Source: Planctomycetota bacterium
GTDB taxonomy: Bacteria > Planctomycetota > Phycisphaerae > Phycisphaerales > UBA1924
Assembly: GCA_023412695.1 (NCBI GenBank)
Contig: JAEYNG010000354.1
Location: 1-14,890, forward strand
Length of the DNA: 14,890 nucleotides
Reading direction: 5' to 3'
The notes beneath the pieces are model-generated. The model did no database searches and was not told the origin of the DNA. It worked only from the letters and a program-made list of their open reading frames with translations. This document shows positions 1 through 7,627 of this stretch, piece after piece; positions within the stretch are counted from its first letter, which is position 1; every line of letters starts with the position of its first letter. Both the position numbers and the translations under genes were made by a program.

Positions 1-8
1 ACCGCACC

Positions 9-1715
9 ATGCTGGCCAGAGGGCAGTCCTATCTCCTTCAGGGCATTGCCGCGGTCGCGTGCGAGGTCGAGGTCGATGTCGATCTCGGTCAAGCGAAAGA
101 GAACGCCGAGTCGGTGCCGCGGCCGACGGTCGTCGGCCTGCCGGATATGGCGGTGAAGGAGTCGATCGAGCGTGTGCGCTCCGCGCTTGGCAACTCCGGG
201 TTTATCTTCCCGAACGGCAAGGTCGTCGTGAACCTCGCGCCCGCGCACCTCCGCAAGGAGGGTCCGATGTACGACCTGCCGATCGCGATCGGGATGCTGA
301 TCGCCGACGGCGTGATCGAGCCGGGTGAGTCGACGCATGCGCCGGGGGTAAAGGTCCCGCTCGGTCGGCGGATCGCGCCCTCGCGCGGGGCGGGGCTCGG
401 CGCGATGGCGCGTGAGGCACGTCGAGGACGCGCGGGCGGTGGTGCCCCAGCGGGCACCGACGCGTTGATCGACGACGAGCCGGACACGGTCGCGCCGATC
501 GAACCGAAGCAGTTCCTCTTCGCAGGCGAGCTTGCGCTCGATGGTCGGCTGCGGCCGGTTCGCGGCGTCATCGCGATGGCCGCGCTCGCCAAGGCACGCG
601 GGATGCGAGGCGTGATCGTGCCGCGAGAGAACGCTCCGGAGGCGGCGGTGGTGCCCGGGGTCGAGGCGATCGGCGTCTCGACGCTCGCCGAGGTCGTGGG
701 GATGCTGACGGGCGCGTTGCCCGCCGCGCCGCACCCGGCGGTGGACGTCGAGGCGATGCTGCTGACCGCGGAGGCGCCGGTCGATTTCGTCGATGTGCGC
801 GGGCAGGAGGCGGTGAAGCGGGCGATCGTCATCGCCGCAGCGGGGTCGCACAACCTGATCATGCTGGGGCCGGCCGGTACTGGCAAGACGATGATGGCGC
901 GTGCGCTGCCGGGTGTTCTGCCGCCGCTGACAGCGGAGGAAGCGATCGAGATCACGCGGATCTACTCCGCCGCGGGACAGATGCCGCCGGGGCAGGGGCT
1001 CGTCACGACGCGGCCGGTGCGATCGCCGCACCACACCTCGTCCGCGCCGGCGATCGTCGGTGGCGGGATGGTGCCGCGACCCGGTGAGATCTCGCTTGCA
1101 CACCGAGGCGTGCTCTTCCTCGACGAGTTGCCGGAGTTCGATCGCGACGTGCTCGAGACAATGCGGCAACCGCTGGAGGATCATGTCGTCACGATCGCGC
1201 GGGCGCACTCGGCGGTGCGGTTCCCGGCGAGCTTCATGCTCGTCGCGGCGATGAACCCGACGCCCAAGGGGGACATCCCGCGGGACGAGATCGGCCGGAA
1301 GGCAATGGATCGCTACCTCGCGAAGCTCTCGGGGCCACTGATCGACCGCATCGACCTGCACGTCGAGGCGCCGGCGGTGCCCTGGAAGCAGCTCTCGTCC
1401 GCGCCGATCGGCACGAGCAGCCGGCAGATGCGGGAGCAGGTGCTCGCAGCGAGAGAGCGACAGAACGCGCGTCAGGGCGCATCGACGCCGAACTCGCGAC
1501 TGAGCGGGCGGCAGCTCGACCAGCTCGCGCCGATGACGGAGGAGGCGCGGGCCGTGCTTGGGCAGGCGATGACCGAGCTTGGGCTGTCGGCCCGGGCGTA
1601 CGACAAGGTGCGGCGGGTGTCGCGAACGATCGCCGACCTCGAGGGCGCGGACCAGATCGGGCCGGGGCACATCGCCGAGGCGGTGAGCTACCGCCTCCTA
1701 GACCGAAAGAGCTGA
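9..1715 (+). CDS. comM: YifB/ComM-family Mg-chelatase-like AAA+ ATPase
   Basis: ComM (YifB) proteins are cytoplasmic AAA+ ATPases; characterised members act as branch-migration helicases that help integrate transforming DNA. The N-terminal Lon-protease-like ChlI domain is recognisable from VVGLPDMAVKES (residues 41-52) and VVNLAPAHLRKEG (73-85). The AAA+ core has Walker A GPAGTGKT at 287-294 and Walker B VLFLDE at 368-373. The C-terminal Mg-chelatase domain includes LSARAYDKVRRVSRTIADL and ends a few residues after the typical 'YR'. At 568 residues it is about 60 longer than the usual size near 505; the excess is an Ala/Gly/Arg-rich insertion at about 106-165. The cysteine-rich 'MNPCPCG...' loop of most relatives reads MNPTPKGD here (415-422), with no cysteines. 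The start at 9 matches the family's usual N-terminus (MLA...), but upstream sequence is too short to examine. The next gene begins 104 bases later. Confidence 0.93.
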   Translation: MLARGQSYLLQGIAAVACEVEVDVDLGQAKENAESVPRPTVVGLPDMAVKESIERVRSALGNSGFIFPNGKVVVNLAPAHLRKEGPMYDLPIAIGMLIADGVIEPGESTHAPGVKVPLGRRIAPSRGAGLGAMAREARRGRAGGGAPAGTDALIDDEPDTVAPIEPKQFLFAGELALDGRLRPVRGVIAMAALAKARGMRGVIVPRENAPEAAVVPGVEAIGVSTLAEVVGMLTGALPAAPHPAVDVEAMLLTAEAPVDFVDVRGQEAVKRAIVIAAAGSHNLIMLGPAGTGKTMMARALPGVLPPLTAEEAIEITRIYSAAGQMPPGQGLVTTRPVRSPHHTSSAPAIVGGGMVPRPGEISLAHRGVLFLDELPEFDRDVLETMRQPLEDHVVTIARAHSAVRFPASFMLVAAMNPTPKGDIPRDEIGRKAMDRYLAKLSGPLIDRIDLHVEAPAVPWKQLSSAPIGTSSRQMREQVLAARERQNARQGASTPNSRLSGRQLDQLAPMTEEARAVLGQAMTELGLSARAYDKVRRVSRTIADLEGADQIGPGHIAEAVSYRLLDRKS

Positions 1716-1747
1716 AACGCTTGCCGACCCTTGACCCGGAAGTAACC

Positions 1748-1770
1748 TGTACAAAGGCACGCGTGTACAA
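1748..1770. promoter_or_regulatory. Candidate operator: two TGTACA palindromes 16 bp apart
   Basis: TGTACAA occurs at 1748-1754 and again at 1764-1770 in the 104-base gap before the DUF1800 gene. Each TGTACA is its own reverse complement, and the 16-base period puts the two near one and a half helical turns apart. Either copy could instead be read as part of a -10 element (TACAAA or TACAAG). A weak promoter fit lies just upstream: TTGCCG at 1721-1726, 16 bases, TAACCT at 1743-1748. No binding protein can be named from the sequence, so an operator role is inference. Confidence 0.35.
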
Positions 1771-1819
1771 GTCTCGGATGATCGCGGCGTGAACGAGTGC
1801 CAGTGCCATCGGAGCAAAT

Positions 1820-4800
1820 ATGAGCGAATGGCGATTGTGTATCCGGGGCCTGTTGGCGGCCGCGATTGTCGCCTGTGTCGCTTCAGAGGCGCCCGCGGCG
1901 TTCGACACCGGGGGCGCGCCGGCCGTGCAGTTCGTGACCAGCGAGCAGGTGCTACCCCTCGGGCGCGACCGGATCATCCCCGTGCGAGTGAGCGAGGCAG
2001 CAGCGGAGGACCGTGAACTGGGTGTGTCCAGCACCGATGACCGCGTTGTGCGGGTCGTCGCCCCCGTCCGTGTGCTGGCCGGTCAAGCTATCGGGTATGC
2101 CATCGTTCGGCCGCTGCAGGAGGGAGCGGCGACACTGCGCACCGGAGAATCGAGCCTCGAGATTCGTGTCGTGTCGCGGCCGTCGCTGATCGATGACCGC
2201 TTTGCGCCGCCGACGATCGAGGGTCCCGCGAACGGTGCGGCGGTGTGGGGAAAGGTCAGCGTCGGTGTTTCGTACTGGGCCGTATCGCCGCGCGAGGCTG
2301 ACGAGCAGACCGCCGCGGGCGTATGGCTGTGCGTGCAGGGACTCGACGAGCTGCGCCCAGTGCGCACGACTACCGCGGACGACGGGCCGCTCGTGCACGC
2401 GTGCTTCGAGTTCGATGCATCGGAGCTGCCCTCGGGCCCGGTGCGGCTGGTTGCACGAGTGGTCGATGCGGACGGCCGCGAGCGTTTCAGCCTGCCGACG
2501 GTGGTGCGCATCGTGCACCCCGAGAGCAACAACCTCGCGTCCGGCGAGTGCGAGGACGACAACGGCATCGACGAGCCGAACCCGTATGACCAGCGGCAGA
2601 CAAGCAGCCGCGGCGCGGTGCGGCGGGACCCACGGGCATCCGGCGGACAGTACTTCTCGAACGCGAGCACCTACCCGCGCTTCGGGTTCCCCGTCGAACT
2701 CGAGCGTGCGGGGTGGTATCAGCTTGCGGTTGTCGCCGGTGGCGATTTGTCGATGGGGACGCTGCCGAGCGTTGGCGTGGTTGTCGATCCTGGCGCCGCA
2801 ACCGAGGACCGCCCGGTCACGAGCGGGCCGATCATTGCAACGGGCTGGCATCGGATGTCTCTCGGAACGCCGTTCCGCCTTGACGCGGGCAGGCACACGA
2901 TCAGGCTGCATTTCCTCAACGACTTCTACGCGGGCAACGGCGCAGACCGGAACCTGCAGCTTGACCGCTGGGAACTGTTGCGCGTGGCCGACGCCAGCGA
3001 TGCGGCACGGCCCACGGCGGCATCTGAGGGCGGCATGATGGGGATGCAGGCCATGTCGGCGGGCGGCGGGCAGATGATGGCCGCGGGCGGTGCGGACATG
3101 ATGATGTCTGGGGCCGCCGCGGGTGGCCTTGGCCCGGCCGAAGGCGCGTGGCCAGCATCCGTCGCGGCCATGAACAGCACGGGCGAGGGCCCGCTGCGTG
3201 TGGCGTTTGTGGAGACCACCGATGTGCTGCACATGCCCGGCGAGGTCGAGCTGCGCGGCGCGGTGTGGCAGAGTGCAAGCGATCGTGCAAATGCAGCGGC
3301 CCCACGGGTCGGGCTGATGATCAATGGCGTCGAGATCGCGAGCCAGTACACCTTCACGCCGCGCTTCAGGGTTCGGCCTGACCAGCTTCATGCCGGCGTC
3401 AACACGGTCGAACTCACGGCGATCGACGCTCGCGGCACGACCGCCCGTTCGCCCGTGCAACGTGTGATGTGGCGTGGGTTCGAGCGTGCATCAGTGCAGA
3501 CCGCGGCGAACGCGTATCACCGATTCACTCTGCACGACCCGGCGTGGAGCGACAATGCCATCTCCCTGCGCAGCGGTGAGAAGAACCCTGACGAGCGCAG
3601 CAGCGCGGGGATGTACTCGAACACGACACTCGCGCTGGAGCTGCCTGTCGAGCTCGAAGGAGAGTTCTTGCTTGAGGCCGAAGCGATCGGGCAGAACTTC
3701 GAGGGCCCGGCGGTGCTGGAGTTCGCCGTTGTCGAAGACGACGGCGAGTTCGACGCCGCTGCACCGCGACCTCCGGCGGCGGGCGTGCTGCGCGTGCCGA
3801 CAACCTGGTGGGGCCCGCACGAGGTGGAGCTGAAACAGCCGCTCAAGCTCGCGCGCGGACCGAAGCGGCTGCTCGTGTCGTTTGTGAACGACCGGTACGA
3901 GGAAGGGAAGGGCGACCGGAATGTGTGGCTCGCGGCGGTGTCGCTTGTCGCGGCGGCGGGTGATACAGGCCGCGTTGTGCCGCGGGTGGACGTGTCCTAT
4001 CCGCACAACAATGACATCGTCTCAATGGTTTACGGCCAGGGCGCAGTAATAGTCGAGCCTTCGAACGCGCGGCTGGTACGCAAGATCGAACTGCTCATTG
4101 ACGGCGAGCCGACGGGGCTGTCGATGGACATTGGCCGCCGTTGCGGGCCGTTTGTTCTGCAGTATCCGGCGGACGGGCTTTCGCCGGGGAAACATGTGCT
4201 CAGCGTCCGGGCGTGGGATCAGGAATGGAGAACTGCAGATTCGGTCGGCCGCGAGATTGAGGTGCTCGCGCAGCGGCCCGAGTCGCCGACTGAGTATGAG
4301 CGGGCGATTGTGCTGCTCGACCGGTTCGGATTCGGCGCAAGCCAACGCGACCTGGCCGCGATCCTTGTCGAGGGTCCGGACGCATACCTCCAGCAGTCAC
4401 TGTGCGCGCCGCTCGACACCGATGCGGAGCGTTCAGCGCTTGCGCTGGCCTCGATCCGATTCCCGAACCCTCGCGGCGAGTACGACGTGGTGCGACGCGT
4501 GCTGGCCCACGCGCTAGTAACCCCGAACCCCGTCCGCGCGAGGTTTGTTCTCTGGACGCAGAACCATTTCTCGACGTACATCCGGAAGACCGAGGGACGG
4601 CGGAAGGCCGAAGAGCACGAGGCGTTCGCCGCGCTCGGCGCAGCGCCGTTCGCCGAACTGTTGCGGACCAGCGCCCGCAGCCCGGCGATGCTGCGGTACC
4701 TTGACCAGGAGCGATCGTTCGCGCGCCGGATCAATGAAAACTATGCCCGCGAGATCATGGAGCTTCACACGCTCGGCGTGCACGGCGGGTACTCGCAGGC

Positions 4801-5653
4801 CGATGTCACTGCGCTCGCGTGCATCCTGACCGGGTGGAGCACGTCGGGACATGTGCCGGGACGTGTTGCGCCCGGCGGCGAGGGCGTCGCGGCCGAGCGT
4901 TTCCGCTTCGACCCGCGGCTGAGCGATCCGCGAGAGCAACGCGTGCTGGGCTTTGGGTTCCCGGAGACACCGGTGCGAGATCGGTACGTACGCGCGGACT
5001 TCGCGCTGGAGCTGCTGGCCGCGCACCCGTCCACGGCGACATTCGTGTGCAGAAAGCTCGCCGAGCACTACTGCTGCGTCCCAGCGCCGGAGGACCTTGT
5101 CAAAGACCTCGCGAGCACGTTCACACGGACGAGCGGGGACATGCAGGCGGTGCTGCTCGAGATGTCCCGGCATCCGGCCTTCTGGCGCGAGGCCCGGCGG
5201 CCGCGGATCGCACACCCGCTGGACTTCGGCATCCGCATGGCCCGCATCGTGGGCGAGGCCAACGCGCACGCTGTGGGCGAGTTTCTGCAGTCGTCGGGCT
5301 TCGGGCTGTTCGAGCGTGCGACGCCGGACGGCTACCCCGAGGAGGATGCAGCAGCGATGTCGTCGAACGCGATGCTGCAGCGGTGGAGGTTCGCGCGGCG
5401 GGCGGAGTGGCAGCTCGCGGCGTTGGTTCCGGGCGAGCTGCGGTACGTTGGCAAGGATCGGGAAGCCCCAGCGGATGACGAGGCTCGGCGGATCATCGAC
5501 CTCGTCGCACTCCGCCTTACTGGCCGGGTGCTGAGTGAACGTTCTTTCACCGCGGCGAGGGACGTATTGTCCGGTACAAGCGGCGATCGCGACGAGCGTG
5601 TGCGGGCCGTTGCAACGTTTATCGCGCAGCTCCCCGAGGCGGGCGTGAAGTAG
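1820..5653 (+). CDS. Large secreted DUF1800 protein with Ig-like and CBM60-like modules
   Basis: This 1277-residue protein starts with a signal peptide (about residues 1-26: basic n-region, then LLAAAIVACVA and an AxA-type site), so it is probably exported. A GGAG at 1811-1814, five bases before the ATG, supports the start. Beta-rich Ig-like stretches cover about 30-260. A module resembling calcium-dependent xylan-binding domains (CBM60) lies at 277-392, with the signature ND-x-Y (367-370) ... DRN (376-378). A Met/Gly-rich linker follows (404-437), then an Ig-like stretch (about 450-560), a second CBM60-like module (566-710; ND-x-Y 690-693, DRN 699-701) and another Ig-like stretch (about 725-820). 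DUF1800 fills 826 to the end, with WTQNHFS at 912, NENYAREIMELHTLGVHGGY from 972 and LTGW after it. DUF1800 has no firm biochemical function. The DUF1501 partner follows after 21 bases. The two modules suggest polysaccharide binding; this is inference. Confidence 0.9.
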   Translation: MSEWRLCIRGLLAAAIVACVASEAPAAFDTGGAPAVQFVTSEQVLPLGRDRIIPVRVSEAAAEDRELGVSSTDDRVVRVVAPVRVLAGQAIGYAIVRPLQEGAATLRTGESSLEIRVVSRPSLIDDRFAPPTIEGPANGAAVWGKVSVGVSYWAVSPREADEQTAAGVWLCVQGLDELRPVRTTTADDGPLVHACFEFDASELPSGPVRLVARVVDADGRERFSLPTVVRIVHPESNNLASGECEDDNGIDEPNPYDQRQTSSRGAVRRDPRASGGQYFSNASTYPRFGFPVELERAGWYQLAVVAGGDLSMGTLPSVGVVVDPGAATEDRPVTSGPIIATGWHRMSLGTPFRLDAGRHTIRLHFLNDFYAGNGADRNLQLDRWELLRVADASDAARPTAASEGGMMGMQAMSAGGGQMMAAGGADMMMSGAAAGGLGPAEGAWPASVAAMNSTGEGPLRVAFVETTDVLHMPGEVELRGAVWQSASDRANAAAPRVGLMINGVEIASQYTFTPRFRVRPDQLHAGVNTVELTAIDARGTTARSPVQRVMWRGFERASVQTAANAYHRFTLHDPAWSDNAISLRSGEKNPDERSSAGMYSNTTLALELPVELEGEFLLEAEAIGQNFEGPAVLEFAVVEDDGEFDAAAPRPPAAGVLRVPTTWWGPHEVELKQPLKLARGPKRLLVSFVNDRYEEGKGDRNVWLAAVSLVAAAGDTGRVVPRVDVSYPHNNDIVSMVYGQGAVIVEPSNARLVRKIELLIDGEPTGLSMDIGRRCGPFVLQYPADGLSPGKHVLSVRAWDQEWRTADSVGREIEVLAQRPESPTEYERAIVLLDRFGFGASQRDLAAILVEGPDAYLQQSLCAPLDTDAERSALALASIRFPNPRGEYDVVRRVLAHALVTPNPVRARFVLWTQNHFSTYIRKTEGRRKAEEHEAFAALGAAPFAELLRTSARSPAMLRYLDQERSFARRINENYAREIMELHTLGVHGGYSQADVTALACILTGWSTSGHVPGRVAPGGEGVAAERFRFDPRLSDPREQRVLGFGFPETPVRDRYVRADFALELLAAHPSTATFVCRKLAEHYCCVPAPEDLVKDLASTFTRTSGDMQAVLLEMSRHPAFWREARRPRIAHPLDFGIRMARIVGEANAHAVGEFLQSSGFGLFERATPDGYPEEDAAAMSSNAMLQRWRFARRAEWQLAALVPGELRYVGKDREAPADDEARRIIDLVALRLTGRVLSERSFTAARDVLSGTSGDRDERVRAVATFIAQLPEAGVK
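3029..3130 (+). other. Methionine/glycine-rich linker within the DUF1800 protein
   Basis: Residues 404-437 contain nine methionines (406, 407, 409, 412, 419, 420, 427, 428, 429) among Gly, Ala and Ser, and separate the first CBM60-like module from the following Ig-like stretch. Met pairs and a Met triplet outside the cytoplasm recall Cu(I)-binding methionine motifs, but no histidine or cysteine accompanies them. It may simply be a flexible low-complexity linker. Confidence 0.6.
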
Positions 5654-5674
5654 GCGGACGAAAGGAGACCGACG

Positions 5675-7000
5675 ATGCACCTGACGCGGCGCTATTTCCT
5701 GCAGTCGACCGGCGCGGCACTTTCGTACCTTGGCGTCGCCCCCGCGCTGAGCTCGGCCGCGGCGCTCGGACTCACGCCCCGCGCTGTCACCGCCGGTCGG
5801 ACGCTCGTGTGCATCTTTCTCCGCGGCGGGGCCGACGGCCTGAACCTCATCGTGCCGCACGCGGACGAGCACTATTACCGGCTCCGCAAGTCGCTCGCCG
5901 TTGCGCGGCCGGGCTCGGGTAGCGGTGAGGCGGGCGGGGCCGGCGGGGGAGCGATCGACCTCGACGGCTACTTCGGCCTGAATCCGCGGCTGGACGCGCT
6001 CAAACCACTCTTTGACGAGGGCGTGGCGGTCGCGGCCCACGCGGTCGGCTATGACCGCAACACGCGCTCGCACTTCGAGGAGCAAGACACCTGGGAAACA
6101 GGAGTCGCCGGGAACACCGTTGATTCTGACGGCTGGCTCAACCGGCACCTTGCGACATCGATCGGCAAGGATGGTGCTGTGCTTCGCGCGGTGTCGATCG
6201 GCGATACGCTGCCGCGGATCATGCAGGGGAAGGCGTCAGCGTTCGCCGTGCGCGGGCTGGACGACCTGACGCTGCCCGCGTCGCGCAGAGTGGACCCGCG
6301 AACGGTGGCGGCGGCGCTCGAGCACGCGTACGGCGAGCCGGCCTCGCGCGACGCGGCAATGGACCTGCTGTCCCAGACAGCGGGCACAACCCTGGACGGG
6401 CTTGAGCAGCTCCGCGCGGCGACCTCGCGCGAGTACAAGCCGGTTGCCGAGTACCCGCGCACGCCGCTCGGCGACAAGCTCAAGCAGGTCGCGCGGCTCA
6501 TCAAGGCGAATCTCGGGCTGGAGGTCGTCGAGGTGAGCCTCGGCGGGTGGGATACCCACCAGAACCAAGGCCGCGGCGGCACAGGCACCTTCGGCGACCT
6601 TGCCCAGCAGCTCGGCGACGCGGTCGCGGCGTTCACACGCGACCTTGGCGACCGAATGGACGACGTGCTCGTCGCAACACTGACCGACTTCGGCCGGACC
6701 GCAGCCGAGAACGGCACCGCCGGCACCGACCACGGCTGGGCAAACTGCATGTTCCTGGTGGGCGGGGCGGTGCAGCGCGGTCACGCCGCGGCCAAGGCAG
6801 CGGGCGATCTTTCTCCCCGCAAGGTCATCACCCAGTGGCCGGGCCTCGCACCCGACCAGCTCCACGACCGGCGCGACCTGCTCCACACCACTGACTTCCG
6901 CGACGTGCTCGGCGAGGTTGTTGCGGGGTTCCTCGGCAATGAGAACATCAAGACCGTGCTCCCGAGCCATGAGTTCAAGCCGGTCGGGCTGGTGGGGTGA
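5675..7000 (+). CDS. DUF1501 family protein with Tat-type signal
   Basis: This 441-residue DUF1501 protein begins MHLTRRYFLQS, a twin-arginine signal (R5-R6, then F and L) followed by a hydrophobic stretch and Ala-rich cleavage region. It is therefore probably exported folded, perhaps with a bound metal. DUF1501 is distantly related to the sulfatase/alkaline-phosphatase superfamily. Visible family motifs are RGGADG (50-55), GWDTH (291-295), DFGRT (338-342) and DHG (352-354). Their Asp and His residues are candidate metal ligands, but no reaction is established. An AAGGAG at 5662-5667, seven bases before the ATG, fixes the start. It lies 21 bases after the DUF1800 stop, so the two are almost certainly co-transcribed; the same pairing recurs across planctomycetes and proteobacteria. 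Length is normal for the family. A Gly-rich insertion (SGSGEAGGAGGG) sits near residues 86-97. Confidence 0.92.
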   Translation: MHLTRRYFLQSTGAALSYLGVAPALSSAAALGLTPRAVTAGRTLVCIFLRGGADGLNLIVPHADEHYYRLRKSLAVARPGSGSGEAGGAGGGAIDLDGYFGLNPRLDALKPLFDEGVAVAAHAVGYDRNTRSHFEEQDTWETGVAGNTVDSDGWLNRHLATSIGKDGAVLRAVSIGDTLPRIMQGKASAFAVRGLDDLTLPASRRVDPRTVAAALEHAYGEPASRDAAMDLLSQTAGTTLDGLEQLRAATSREYKPVAEYPRTPLGDKLKQVARLIKANLGLEVVEVSLGGWDTHQNQGRGGTGTFGDLAQQLGDAVAAFTRDLGDRMDDVLVATLTDFGRTAAENGTAGTDHGWANCMFLVGGAVQRGHAAAKAAGDLSPRKVITQWPGLAPDQLHDRRDLLHTTDFRDVLGEVVAGFLGNENIKTVLPSHEFKPVGLVG

Positions 7001-7071
7001 GGCGAAGTTCATCGAGTGCCTCCGATGCCCTCCGAAGCTGCCGGCGGCGAGGTTTTGCCCTGCCGATAGAC

Positions 7072-7088
7072 AGGCACTCCCGGTGCCT
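7072..7088. terminator. Short hairpin after the DUF1501 gene
   Basis: AGGCAC (7072-7077) and GTGCCT (7083-7088) form a perfect six-base stem around the loop TCCCG, in the 129-base gap after DUF1501. No T-run follows, so this is not a classic intrinsic terminator. It could equally be an operator for the next gene. An imperfect AAACTGA repeat at 7089-7095 and 7118-7124 lies beside it. Confidence 0.25.
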
Positions 7089-7129
7089 AAACTGACCCCG
7101 CAAATGACTGCGAGGTCAAACTGAACGCG

Positions 7130-7624
7130 ATGAGCACCTCCCCCACTTCTTCGAGCCCTGTGATCACCCGTCTCCTGGAGGCGGTCGCGGTCGCCGCGAA
7201 GTCCACCGACGTCTTCGGCAATGTTGAGGTCAAGGCTTCCACGAAACCCCCGATGCTGGCGTGTGCGGCGAAGAACTCCGCGGAGCCCGCCGAGTACCGT
7301 TTGTTCGCCGAGGACGGCAAGCTGTGGGTCTCGCTCGTTACCGACAACCGCTGGCTCAGCCAGTCGATCGAGGCCCAGCTGTACCACTCGGGCGACAAGC
7401 TCGAGGAACTGCTCGACGAGGAGTTGTACGACGTCGGGTACGAGGGTAAGACGCTCCCGTTCGAGCACTTCCGCAGCAAGGACATGCTCTACACCTTCCG
7501 CTCGCCGCTCCCGGTTGCGCCCGACGCGCCGAACGCGACCGACATCGCGTCAAAGTGCCTGCTCGCGTACGAGGCGTGCTTTCGTCGGCTCGGTGACATG
7601 GACGCGGCTGACGAGGAAGACTGA
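7130..7624 (+). CDS. Conserved-looking hypothetical protein, cotranscribed with glycosyltransferase
   Basis: I do not recognise this 164-residue protein. It has no signal peptide, membrane segment or cysteine cluster and is probably cytoplasmic. After a Ser/Thr-rich N-terminus, the body alternates strand-like and helix-like stretches: AEYRLFAEDGKLWVSLV at about 59-75, then an acidic helix around KLEELLDEELYD. The C-terminus is acidic (MDAADEED). Its codon use matches its neighbours, and its stop lies only three bases before the glycosyltransferase ATG, which argues that it is a real gene translated with that enzyme. It has no convincing ribosome-binding site; GAGGT at 7112-7116 is 13 bases away. 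The composition is somewhat like small YbjN or secretion-chaperone-like folds, but I cannot support that assignment. Confidence 0.75.
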   Translation: MSTSPTSSSPVITRLLEAVAVAAKSTDVFGNVEVKASTKPPMLACAAKNSAEPAEYRLFAEDGKLWVSLVTDNRWLSQSIEAQLYHSGDKLEELLDEELYDVGYEGKTLPFEHFRSKDMLYTFRSPLPVAPDAPNATDIASKCLLAYEACFRRLGDMDAADEED

Positions 7625-7627
7625 GCA

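Noticed and set aside
1952..3460. Open frame of about 502 codons antisense to the DUF1800 gene
   Set aside because: Low-information Arg/His-rich translation opposite a gene with a signal peptide and recognised modules.
4514..6148. Open frame of about 544 codons antisense to the DUF1800/DUF1501 junction
   Set aside because: It covers the strong ribosome-binding site and Tat signal of the sense gene; composition is that of a shadow frame.
7001..7129. Possible RNA gene or riboswitch in the gap after DUF1501
   Set aside because: Only a six-base hairpin and short AAACTGA repeats are visible; no tRNA-like or known riboswitch structure.
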